Source: Byssothecium circinans (taxonomy: Eukaryota; Ascomycota; Dothideomycetes; Pleosporales; Massarinaceae). Taken from it: a stretch of DNA of 58,942 nucleotides. This document shows, piece by piece, positions 33,539 to 43,000 of the stretch (position 1 is the stretch's first letter; every line of letters begins with the position of its first letter). The position numbers were made by a program, and so were the translations under genes. The notes below the pieces were generated by a model. That model was not told the origin of the DNA, searched no databases, and saw nothing but the letters and a program-made list of their open reading frames with translations. Location of the stretch: the NCBI GenBank assembly GCA_010015675.1, contig ML976989.1, positions 414,708 through 473,649 of the forward strand. The letters run 5' to 3'.

Positions 33539-34792
33539 ATGGGTCCATTGCCCTCTCAACGCCCATGTACCAACCCGCTGGACTGGAATTTACATGCGAA
33601 CAATGAGGGCGAGACGTACATCCCTTTCCAAGACTACGTTCGGCCAGAACAGACGAATCAGCTGGACGTTTCCTTCCCGCAGTTTCTCCAACTGCCCACA
33701 GAGCTCCAGCTGCGGATCATCCGTTTCTGCAACAGTGCAACCCTTTTCCAGCTCATGCACGTCTCCTCTGCTACGCGAGACGAAGCCAGAAAGCTGTTCT
33801 GGTCTGATCCTGGCTCGCGATATTTTGTCCACGGCGGATGGCTGCAGGCCGGAGGGTCCTCTGGCCACACACTCCACGCCGTGGAAGCCTTGGCCTGCAT
33901 GAAGCATGTCGAGGTAGAGTTTTATTGCGAAGGACCTTTTGCGCACGATAAATGGGACTACGACGAAGGTCGATGGGCTACTGCAGATGTACCAGAGCGA
34001 CAGGCGGACGCTTTCTGGCAGATATTTCAACGCTGCCTGCCTTCCGCGACAAACGTTGTCTTGAAGGTGCGCGCTCCCATGGACGCAGGAGAAGCAGCGC
34101 CCGCCGACCTCACCATGTTGGCCGAGAGATGCCCTGCTGGAATTCGCGTGTCAACCTCACGCCTTCAGAAGGAGGCGGGCTGCCGCTTTCTGCTGAGGAA
34201 AAGTCTCTGGCAACAGGTCTGGCACGATTGCAGTCAACCAGCAACATGGGAGGTTGTGGACATTTCCGCCGATACAACACAAAGCGTGCTACCGCCTGCT
34301 AAAACATTCCGTGGGCCTGTGGGGGCATTTTATCGTCATGACTACAATGTGGAACGCCTTTTCTATCTATACAATGCTCAATCGCTGCTCCTTATTCAGG
34401 CTATAGAGGTATACTATACACAGAACCCACAGGCACCGATCGTCTGCCCCGTTTCAAAGTGCGGTTCCCGATTTGAGACACCGCGGGCATGGGCGCTCCA
34501 TGCAAGCGATGCTTATCACTTGAAGCTAAAGCTTCCAAACGAGACTCTTGATATGTTATTCTCAGAGCATGATGCTCGACTGGAGCGCATGAACCAGGAA
34601 ATTACGGACAACGAAACTAGAATGCGATTGGAGTGGGGCGAAGAAGGTAGTGAGCAGCGCAGAAAGAGGGAAGAGGACTTCCTCCATCAGTTACAGCATG
34701 ACCCTGAGTATGCGCACGCGAAGCCTCCTCGAGAGAGCGCCATCTGGCGCCGCTATCAAGTCGAGATGAACACCGAGATGACCGCTGAATAG
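33539..34792 (+). CDS. F-box-like protein with C-terminal C2H2 motif
   Basis: Single exon, 417 aa. Residues about 46-90 (FLQLPTELQLRIIRFCNS...) match the F-box pattern, which normally binds Skp1 in SCF ubiquitin ligases. Near residue 305 there is a C2H2-type motif with CPVSKC, then twelve residues, then His-x5-His. The C-terminal 90 residues are charged and probably helical. The middle region has no family I recognise. There is no signal peptide. Fungal genomes contain many such F-box-like proteins and the target cannot be predicted. The start at 33539 is the first in-frame ATG. Confidence 0.75.
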   Translation: MGPLPSQRPCTNPLDWNLHANNEGETYIPFQDYVRPEQTNQLDVSFPQFLQLPTELQLRIIRFCNSATLFQLMHVSSATRDEARKLFWSDPGSRYFVHGGWLQAGGSSGHTLHAVEALACMKHVEVEFYCEGPFAHDKWDYDEGRWATADVPERQADAFWQIFQRCLPSATNVVLKVRAPMDAGEAAPADLTMLAERCPAGIRVSTSRLQKEAGCRFLLRKSLWQQVWHDCSQPATWEVVDISADTTQSVLPPAKTFRGPVGAFYRHDYNVERLFYLYNAQSLLLIQAIEVYYTQNPQAPIVCPVSKCGSRFETPRAWALHASDAYHLKLKLPNETLDMLFSEHDARLERMNQEITDNETRMRLEWGEEGSEQRRKREEDFLHQLQHDPEYAHAKPPRESAIWRRYQVEMNTEMTAE

Positions 34793-34983
34793 AGCTTGAT
34801 CTTGGAAACACCAACCTAGACGAACCAATATCGATTACACGATGCTGGAACAGAAGGTCAGTACACTGACGGGATCATTCAGAGTTATAAGGAAGCAAGC
34901 TTACACATTTGATATTCAACACTAAATAATTACATAAAAGAGAATGTCAAGCACACAACTTTAACCGTGAACCAATCACAAAC

Positions 34984-36342
34984 TCAATAGCGTCCCGCTG
35001 TTGAATTCTTCGCCACAGCCCTGATATTGTCGTACTTACTCACTGGAAAACTAATCCAGTTGGGATTCTTCGCCAATGCACGAACACCACCAAGAGCCTC
35101 CGACACGGTGGTCGTCAGACTCTGCTCGTCAGTACGATCGGAGCTAGAATCCCACCACCACGCGCCACCGAGCCCTTCCTTGATCAAGTACTGCGTCTTC
35201 TTTTCCTGGATCGCCGGCGTGTCGAAGGTGACGAATTGGCGAGTCGCGTTATCGTACGTCCACGAGGCCACAGCCTCACGATCCACATGAATGGTACCGT
35301 TCAAGGGGATAGACTTGTAGTCCAGAACGCCAGCTTCCCATGTGCCCTCTCCCGACCCATTGAACGCCTGCCCGAGACCATAATTTCTTCCAGACACGAC
35401 GTTGGCAAAAGAACGGCCATACAACGGGAGCCCGAGGTTGATCTTCTTAGAACTGCTCACTTCATCTTTGTAGTGTTGGATTGCTTGGTCGGTGTTGAAG
35501 TCCGTGGCTTTAGGGTTCTTCTTCGAAGCATAAAGATTGCTGAGATGACCAGTGAAGTTGGAAAAGCCGGGGCCTTGGTAGTCGAATGCCATGAGGTTCC
35601 AGTAATCTACGTATTCGTCCATCTCAGCGATCGGCATGGCGTTGTAGCGAATCGGGCCGGCGGGCGCGGAGATGCCGAGCTCGAAGTGATATCCCTCAGC
35701 GTGCTCGGCTGCATACGTGTCGAAAGCCTCGCGACACCGTTTCACTGTATCGACGAAGTTTTCTCCGTCGGCAATGGTCTCGGGATACTCCCAGTCGATA
35801 TCGATACCGTCGAGTCCGAGGTCCTGGATCAATTGTGTTGATGATGCAGCGAATTTGGCACGACGAGCAGACGTCGATAGGCCAGGCGCAAAGTTCGTTC
35901 GGTATGGCCAACCACCGATTGAGAGAACGACTTTGAGATTTCGGTTTTGTTGTTTGAGTTTGAAGAGTTGGTTGAAGTTGCCGTAGAGGAGGGTGCTGTT
36001 GGTGCTATTCGGCGGGGCGACGTCGGTGGGGTAGATGAATTGAAGATCTGCCCATTCATCGGAGAGCGTAACTTCGCCGGTGGAGTTGTTGATGTTTGCG
36101 AAGGCATAGTAGACTTTTGTAAGCTTGTTGGATGGGAGGTCCGTGACGAAGTATTGGCGGCCGTACATCGCCTAGAATGATGTTAGTACTCAGAGCATCG
36201 CTATACTGTACTGGAGGTTGCAACTTACCCAATTAACATAAAAGGTTGCTAAGGAGTATCCTTTTGAGGAACCTCCAAGCGCGGGTGCGGCATTGGCAAG
36301 AGAGAGGGTAGAGAGAAGACCAAGTGATTTTAGGAACTTCAT
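34984..36342 (-). CDS. secreted GH18 chitinase
   Basis: Two exons (36342-36229, 36171-34984) join in phase 0 to 433 aa. MKFLKSLGLLSTLSLANAAP is a signal peptide and the mature part begins near GYSLATFYVNWAMYGRQY. The GH18 core is complete: VYYAFANIN, KVVLSIGGW and the catalytic DGIDIDWEYP with Glu at about residue 166, then WNLMAFDYQGPG and GGAWWWDSSSD. Family knowledge: these enzymes hydrolyse chitin with retention of configuration through substrate assistance. No chitin-binding domain is seen. The fungal group V-like, small single-domain form suggests cell-wall remodelling or mycoparasitism, which is inference. A TATA-like TATAAGAG lies about 127 bp upstream. Confidence 0.93.
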
Positions 36343-36467
36343 TTTGCAAGAAAAGATTGGACGGCGTTAACTGCCAGAAGAGGGTAAAAGAATGTATAGA
36401 AGAAGGACAAAAAGAAAGAGGAGAAGACGGCAATGATGGTACTGTGTTTCGAAAAGAAGAAACTCAC

Positions 36468-36475
36468 TCTTATAT
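36468..36475 (-). promoter_or_regulatory. TATA box of GH18 gene
   Basis: ATATAAGAG on the minus strand about 127 bp upstream of the chitinase ATG. Confidence 0.5.
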
Positions 36476-36718
36476 TTCAAAACGTTGTTTAAATAAACTC
36501 TGAAAGGGTAACACGCTCTATTACGGTGCTAGGGCCTACGTCGGTGGCCCAGCCGGTGAAACATGTCCGCATTGAAGTTGACGTTCGCTATTGGCGTCTG
36601 CGAACACCTTAGTGTGGCTTAGTGCCGGGTCGGTAATTTATTCTACGCAAGCTACCTGAGACGAAGTCTTGGGTGATAGGCGTCAAAGGGGCTATACAAT
36701 GCCCAACTTGATATGTAT

Positions 36719-36889
36719 CAGTGTTGGGCATAGCGATAGTAATTACTATCCGCTAAATCTAAAGAGGGAATAGTAATTACTACATAGTAAATAGTCATTA
36801 CCATTTACATACAAATTATGGCCGTGCGTAGTAATTACTATCCGCTAGTCCAAAAAAAAATAGCAATTACTATTTTTTGCCCATCACTG
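36719..36889. mobile_element. non-autonomous hAT-like element (MITE), 171 bp
   Basis: The element starts CAGTGTTGGGCA and, read from the other end, CAGTGATGGGCA; both arms continue to ATAGTAATTRCTA, giving imperfect inverted repeats of about 30 bp. It is flanked on both sides by the identical 8-bp ATATGTAT (36711-36718 and 36890-36897). CAGTG..GGGCA ends and 8-bp target duplications are hallmarks of the hAT superfamily. There is no coding capacity. The unit TAGTAATTACTATCCGCTA occurs twice inside. Confidence 0.9.
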
Positions 36890-36897
36890 ATATGTAT

Positions 36898-37324
36898 GAA
36901 ACCTATGGGGCTGCGCACTGGAAGATTTGAACTCTTTGGATCGCTAAGATGAGGCCCCTTGTGAGAACAAGACGAAAAATTATAAAAGAGAACGTCTACG
37001 AGAAAATATTCCAAGGCTACATTCTGTGACTAGCATACCCGGTATGTATTTCGTGATCGGCGCCTCGGAGACTGGCGGGATCTGCAGTGCTAAGTCGGGC
37101 CTACATGCGGCCTTATCATCAGCCGAAGCTTCCTTAGCCTAGGGTCAATCGGCCCATCTCTTCGATTTACAGTTCTACATCCCGATTGACAGAATACGGC
37201 AGTTCCGTGCTAAATGCGCTCGAGGGTGCACTCCGGATGTTCCGGAGGTGGTAGTGTCACTATCAAATCTTGACGTTGCTCATTGAGCAAAGGCCTGCCT
37301 ACAAACTGCACATTTTAGAGAAAT
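36898..37324. other. intergenic
   Basis: No gene or repeat recognised between the hAT-like element and the stop codon of the old tail of the seven-TM gene. Confidence 0.4.
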
Positions 37325-37736
37325 TTACGGTGGAAGAAGCACGTAGTTAGGCCTTTTATTAACGCCTGAAAATGCATGGAGAGTGATAGCTTTACGCATG
37401 GTCAACAGTCGGGCCTCGCTCGACACCCAACTTGTTTTGCTTCGGACCCTTTTCAGCGGCCGAGGACTCCTATCATCTTTCCAGACCAGATCTGCCATGC
37501 CATTCGACTCGAAATCTTTTGTTTCTCTCTCACTTGTTTCAACAGAGACCTGTGTAGTCTTCATGACCTCCATGACCTTCAAACTCGATGCCTGCGGCAT
37601 CGCATCGACCATCTTAGCATAAGCCGAGTTGCCTAACGAGCTAGCTGGCATAATGTCCGCGCTCACAAATCCCGATTGAGATCGACTTCTTTTCAAAGCC
37701 TTCATCTTCACCGTGCTGAGAGAAGGCATCGTACGT
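37325..37736 (-). pseudogene. severed C-terminal tail of the seven-TM gene
   Basis: This minus-strand frame (up to 37736, ending TAA at 37325-37327) is the continuation of the seven-TM gene before the hAT-like element inserted. Removing the element and one target copy joins it in phase to the upstream part. It encodes about 136 residues of a hydrophilic, Ser/Lys/Arg-rich cytosolic tail with segments such as LKRSRSQSGF and VMEVMKTTQVSVETSERE. It is now downstream of a stop codon and should not be translated. Confidence 0.8.
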
Positions 37737-37744
37737 CGTCCTTC

Positions 37745-37904
37745 CAGACTTGGGAACAATCAATTCAATCGGCTCTGTAGAAACCACCGCTAACCCAATT
37801 AAGTAGGGGTTAAACCTATACAGGGAATTCTCTAGCCCGGATAGGTAATCAATCAATTCAATTTCACTGCGCCAGCCCCACTTAATTGATTGTTCCCAAG
37901 TCTG
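37745..37904. mobile_element. non-autonomous hAT-like element (MITE), 160 bp, inside a gene
   Basis: Perfect 21-bp terminal inverted repeats begin CAGACTTGGGAACAATCAAT at both ends. Both sides carry the 8-bp duplication CGTCCTTC (37737-37744 and 37905-37912). CAG ends and 8-bp duplications fit hAT. There is no coding capacity. The element sits in the 3' part of the seven-TM gene and supplies its present last 16 codons and stop. Confidence 0.92.
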
Positions 37905-38707
37905 CGTCCTTCGCTAAGGTCGTTGGAGGACGAGCTCTGAAGTCTGCCTTGTACCATATCCATCAGCCGGTTGAGGATGGCGAATTCCATCTTGATCTTT
38001 ATGCTGTAGACCGCTGCTTTGTACGTGGTTTGAATGTCGTAGAGGCCGGCGTATTCGATGCCGAGGATACTGACGTCCAATACAATGATGAAGATATTGA
38101 CCCAGATGAGATGTGTCATGACCTTCCGGGCGTTCCGCCGAACACTGCCTTCGCTGCGAAGCATTCTCGAGGTGTGGTAGACATAGATTCCTGAGATGAT
38201 CACTTCTTGTATGAAGAAGATGGTGATTTGGATCTTCTCGTACACTGCATACGGGTAAATGAAAGGAGCCGAATTCGACGAGTTTGCGCCGATGAGGAGT
38301 ACGATGATGGGTATGTGGCATATGATCGCATTCGAAATGATCATCATCAAGACCCAGCGGCCGCTGGCCATTGTTTCATGCGAGATGAGGTGAAGGCGAG
38401 AGTATAGGACCAGTGACTGTCCCGTTATCATACATGGCCAGCCGATAGATATGAGCGTGATGTAGAGGGTCTTGGAGGCGTCGATGCCGTAGAATTTCAA
38501 GAAGAAACCGACGACGTATGGTATGATGCCCCATGTAGCGGCAAGGAGTGAGTAAAAATACAATCCGTCCCATCTTCGGAATGTCGTGAAAATGACCACG
38601 GTCAACTCGATGGCGTTGAAGATGGCGATGGAGAGGAATGCCATTATCAGAAGTGCTATAGGGAACGAGATTGTATAGTTCGTGCCGATACCTGACTCTC
38701 GCGCCAT
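37853..38707 (-). CDS. seven-transmembrane receptor-like protein, C-terminus cut by a hAT-like insertion
   Basis: 284 aa as it stands. I start at 38707 (MARESGIGTNYTISFP), close to the first membrane span; an ATG 93 bases upstream is also in frame. Seven hydrophobic segments are visible: about residues 10-35 (FPIALLIMAFLSIAIF), 43-68, 73-97, 109-132, 149-172, 189-212 and 225-245. The layout resembles fungal integral membrane proteins of the DUF7703 type, which look GPCR-like but have no proven ligand. The last 16 residues and the stop come from the inserted element; without it the frame would run on to 37325 for 404 aa. Loss of the Ser/Lys-rich tail could change signalling or turnover, which is inference. 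Confidence 0.75.
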   Translation of the reverse strand: MARESGIGTNYTISFPIALLIMAFLSIAIFNAIELTVVIFTTFRRWDGLYFYSLLAATWGIIPYVVGFFLKFYGIDASKTLYITLISIGWPCMITGQSLVLYSRLHLISHETMASGRWVLMMIISNAIICHIPIIVLLIGANSSNSAPFIYPYAVYEKIQITIFFIQEVIISGIYVYHTSRMLRSEGSVRRNARKVMTHLIWVNIFIIVLDVSILGIEYAGLYDIQTTYKAAVYSIKIKMEFAILNRLMDMVQGRLQSSSSNDLSEGRRLGNNQLSGAGAVKLN

Positions 38708-38800
38708 GTTTGCAGGGTTGTGGAGACGTTTCTGGAGATGGAAAGTTGGGGGTTTCGCGTGTTTTGCTGAGTGTGTGAGTCGAGTGGACTTCTGGGTCAT

Positions 38801-40250
38801 ATGGCTGGGGTTCTATACAGGGTGGGGGAAATGATTTTCGGAATGCTGCTAATTCTATGGATGAAGCAGTTCAAAATAGAAACGGCGGGAAACAGCCTGC
38901 ATCTAGACACAAAGGGGAAACTTCAGATGTGGATTCTCAATTCCAGAGGAAATAATAGTGCGTAGTAGAAGGCTAATGGTGATCCGAAGGTGTGGTTGAG
39001 ACATCTACATCTAACTAAGATAGTTTTACCGAGCAATAAAGTTCGTTGCTGAACGTAAACGGTCGCGCCCGTATTCACAGCCTTAAACCAGAGCGGCGTA
39101 TCGCCAATCTCACCATACACGTGTCAAACCCCTGTTAACCACACTGGCCCCTAACTAAAGTTTATCACGCGATTCAGTTTCGAGGCACATCAACATGCCC
39201 CGATCAATCATTTCACTGACGGCAAGCAGGGCCTTCGCCTGCAGTACTATTCCTGGACCAAAATACTAAGGGGACTCTTTGATCAATGCTTGAATAATAG
39301 CATCAACGTTTGATTCCGAGGCCAAGACTAAGTCAATGCAAAGGTGTGGTGGTTCCCTTCAAAGCTTTGTCTCCACTTTCTCCGGCTTTTCGTTTTTCAC
39401 AATTGAGCCGAAGTCGTCATCGTCGCATGACAATTGCAAAGTATATATAATGTATACCCCGCGATGAATAGGAGGGGACGACAGGTGCGGAGAAGTGCTG
39501 GAAAGACGTGCGGGCGCATTTCACCTCAGTGAAGCTGTTTAACACATAGAAACGTCTGTAGATGAGCATTGGCTTGAAGCAATTCTACACTGCTCTCCTC
39601 AACAACCAAGGACGGTGAGCAGCGGGCCTTATATATAGAATGGTCCTCTTAAGAGATAATATTCTGCTTAGACCGAATTAGCGCAAAGACGCGCAAGCAA
39701 TCCCCTCATACTTGTAAATTATAAAGATACCAAATCGTCAACAGTACGCTCAACGGTGGCTGCACCCTAGAATATAAATCAGCCCTGGATCCACCTTTCG
39801 TCAGCTCGAAGTCGAAGTGCCACACTAACATCAACCGGCACGGAGGTTCCCTCGTTGTCTTTCGAGGCGCCCTTTTGGCGGTTGGGATGGTCGATGGTGA
39901 GCAAGCAATTGCGTGAGAAAGCTTCGTGCAGTGCGAACTTGTTCGCGAGCGTGAAGGCAGTCTGGGTTTTAGTCGGTTAACCTGTGATGCGCACAGAGCG
40001 AGGTGGGGTGAACGCAAATCCCTTCTGGCAAAAAAAGAACCCCCCCCAAGATGTATGTGCCACCTAGTGGTTCTTACTGTAGAGTTGGCGTAAGCCCGGG
40101 CTCGCGGAAAAGTGGAGTCGGCAAAGTGATTGATCGGGAATCCGTTCGGTACCTCTTTCATTTTCTTTTGTTTTCATATTCTGTTGAGAATACCACACCA
40201 TTATCATTACGAGTAGCTTCATTAAAATATCCATGCAGTTTCCCTTGCTT
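38801..40250. other. intergenic
   Basis: No gene recognised. It includes the 5' flank of the seven-TM gene and the 3' flank of the small secreted-protein gene. A C9 run is at about 40041-40049. Confidence 0.4.
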
Positions 40251-40736
40251 TTATAAAGGCGCAATGCTGGCCTCGGCATGTACGTCCGACCTGCAAGTCC
40301 TTCCAATACCCAACCCACACTGCCTCCTAGCCAAGCCACTTCCATATATCGTAACTTGTTGGCCATCGATATCGACAGTCTGGGTGATGTTCAAAGTATC
40401 TGCACGTTCTGATGTCAGTCTAATGTCGACCCATCTGTCGCTCTCAATATACTCACACCACGGCTCTCCCCATGTGTATTCAAAGTTGGCGTTGTCACAA
40501 GTGTTCGTCTCAGAAGGTGGCGCGCCTCCCTGCGGAACGAAAGCGTACCTGCAAGCACTCGTTGATCGAAGTCCGTCCCGATAGTACCAAGCGGTGAGGC
40601 TGCGTGTTTGCCATCCTGGTGCGCCGCTTTCTTCAGTCACGGTGACGTTCCAGAAACCATAGGAGCTGTCTTGACGGGGGATAATTGAAGGAAGAGCGGC
40701 GGCGAAGCCGATGAATGGGAGGATGGAGAATCTCAT
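40251..40736 (-). CDS. small secreted cysteine-containing protein
   Basis: Two exons (40736-40457, 40399-40251) give 142 aa. The 57-bp intron has consensus GTGAGT, a GACTGAC branch and TGCAG; it also leaves the frame open if retained (161 aa). MRFSILPFIGFAAALPSIIPRQ is a signal peptide with an adjacent dibasic-free propeptide-like end. The mature domain has Cys residues in ACRYAF, NTCDN, RQCGL and GRTCRS, enough for two disulfides, and a strand-like TLNITQTVDIDGQQVTIYG segment. It resembles the many single-domain small secreted proteins of plant-associated ascomycetes. No function is known to me. A TATA-like GATATAAG lies about 85 bp upstream. Confidence 0.72.
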   Translation of the reverse strand: MRFSILPFIGFAAALPSIIPRQDSSYGFWNVTVTEESGAPGWQTRSLTAWYYRDGLRSTSACRYAFVPQGGAPPSETNTCDNANFEYTWGEPWCEYIESDRWVDIRLTSERADTLNITQTVDIDGQQVTIYGSGLARRQCGLGIGRTCRSDVHAEASIAPL

Positions 40737-41528
40737 GTTGGAGTTCGGATGATCTGGTCGTCGGGAGAATTGAGAGAGCGGCGACTGATGGCCTGTGATT
40801 CAAGGAATACCGTTCACACTTATATCCGCCCACTCTTCAGGCTGCAGCACAGCCCTCGGCACGCATTGATCGTTCGCATGTCTTTTGGCCCCGTTTATAT
40901 ATTGTTTGTCAATATTGTATCCGCGATATTCGTTCGCTATTGTTGTTGATTGGTCAACAGCCGACCGTGCCCTGCGTCTTACACTTCCGAGCTTCCTATT
41001 TGGGTATTTCATTAGCCCATCGTGTAAAATCAGCGGCTATACGGACCTAGGCTCCTAGCTCTTACGAGGCAAAGGAAGTTGGCATCAACGTAGGAATTGA
41101 AGTGTAGCTTTCGTATGTAATAGTCTGTATGGCTCTGTTGGACCTTCAACGGGGACCAAGATGCGAGATTTACTCCTGCTGGTTTTTACAACCTCGTGAG
41201 AGCCGAGGCCACAAGAAATGTGGAATGGATACTATTTTTGGATTCCCATCCCGGACAGGGAAGCCATGCGAATTGTAGAAGACACGATGCAGTTAGAGCG
41301 CCGAGTAAGATCGAAATTGTGCGCAAAATCTCTGAGGTTTCTTATTGCGTCATTCACGAAGGACATACATAGTGACAAAAAGTGCTACTAGAATCCAGGA
41401 AGACCGCACTTAATTTTCGCAATAGAAGCCGCAAAACAAGGAAGCTCAAGAGTATATGTCGTTGATGCATCCTAATTGCAACTCTGGCATTGCATTGTGA
41501 GCAAAAGAACTCATTTCGCCGTCCTCTT
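40737..41528. other. intergenic
   Basis: Promoter of the small secreted protein (TATA-like GATATAAG near 40818-40825) and 3' flank of the M24 peptidase gene. No gene seen. Confidence 0.4.
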
Positions 41529-43000
41529 TCATGGATCCCAGGGACTTGCGGCAAAACCACCACTTATATTTTCCGCCTCACCCTCATTCTGTACAATCAA
41601 CACGTCTTCATGTCTTACACCAAACTCGTTGAGAACATACACACCAGGTTCGCTAGTAAATACCATACCGGGTCTGAGTTTAGCTGCGCGATTTCCCTTG
41701 TTCAGATAAGGGCTCTCATGGGCCTTAATGCCGATACTGTGCCCTAGTCGATGTGTGAACTGTTTTCCGTAACCAGCAGCCTTGATGATCTCGCGAGCTG
41801 AGATATCGACGGACGCAGCCGTAGCATTCGCTCTCATTGCCTTGACTGAAGCGGCCTGCGCCTCGAGGACGAGATTCCAGACGAGCAGTTGCTCGGTGAG
41901 ATTGTGGCTCGGAGGTGGTGGGTCGGGAAAGAATGGCGGATAGAACATGCGTGTTACATCGCTACTATAGCCGTAGAGATGCGCTCCCACATCGATGAGA
42001 ATTAGCTCACCGGACTTGAGCTTCCTCGTTCCATCGTATCCGCCGTGTGGAAGAGCTGCCGACTTTCGAACTCGACGATGTCGAAGAATGGATCAAAACC
42101 GTCTGCTCTGAGCGTGTTGTCCAGAACTTCAGCAACCTCGTTCTCCGTGACGCCTGAATAGAGGCACTTTCTCATAGAGCGTATACCTGCGATAGTACCA
42201 GTGTTGACGGCTCGCAGTATGCCAACCTCGCGTTCCGTCTTCACTTGCCACACAGCCTCTATCTCACCGCTCAAACCCACAACATTGAAGCCATTCGAAG
42301 CCAGTCCTCGCGCGATGAAATCTCTTATCTCCTCGTCAACCATCAAGGTCGGCGAAAGCTTTTCACCCCAAATAGGTGCTTCCCACAACGTAGTATAATA
42401 GTTCCAGTGTTCTTCATACGTAATCGTAGAGATGGGTTCTCGGAACGGCATCTTGAGCAACCTTGCGCGATCTTCCTCGAAGTGAGGCACCAAGAAAGAT
42501 GTGTTGGCCGTGATAGTTCCATTCTCCGTAATGGACGGCCTAATCACCATGAGAAAGGGGCGTTCCTCAGGCTCCCATGACTCCCATTGTGGTTGTCTTA
42601 CGTTCGCATAGTATGAAAACGTAAACCCAGGCTCAACAACAAATGCATCAACTCCGTCTTTTAATAGTACGTTTGCTAGGTTATTTCTCCGCAGCACGTA
42701 CTCTTCGAGTGGTGGGCGTTCCGCTGTTTGGAGAAATGGCAACCCTGTTGCGAGGAAATCGTCAATGGAACATTGATGAAACTTCTCTTTATTTGAAAAG
42801 AAAAGCGGCGGCGGCTGAAGCTGGTACATCTTGAGGAACATCAGTTTTAGAATCTTTAATGTTTGTTATCGCAAGATTACCAAGGTTAGGAACAGGGCAC
42901 CGACCACTCCCCCAATGTGAAACGATTTGGAGGCGGCAGCACGGAACCCGCACTTATACGCTTTCATATTGTAGAGGCTGAAGGATGGCGTCTTATCCAT
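41529..43000 (-). pseudogene. membrane-anchored M24 (Xaa-Pro) metallopeptidase with a frameshift
   Basis: Exon 1 (43000-42881) encodes a cytosolic start MDKTPSFSLYNMKAYKCG and a membrane anchor (IGGVVGALFLTL). A 51-bp intron joins in phase 0 to exon 2 from 42829. The frame runs through the peptidase N-domain to about 42062, where it shifts by one base (GAAAGTCGGCAG). The true frame then resumes as GGYDGTRKLKSGELILIDVG and ends at 41529. The creatinase-fold metal ligands are all present after the shift: Asp in LIDVGAH and YSSDVTR, His in HRLGHSIGI, and Glu in TSEPGVY and RHEDVL. Family knowledge: M24B enzymes remove N-terminal residues before proline. The shift could be a real lesion or a one-base sequence error. 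Confidence 0.8.

Noticed and set aside
39706..40161. 151-codon minus-strand frame downstream of the small secreted-protein gene
   Set aside because: Composition is low-complexity and Arg/Ser/Pro-rich, crosses a C9 run, and has no family resemblance.
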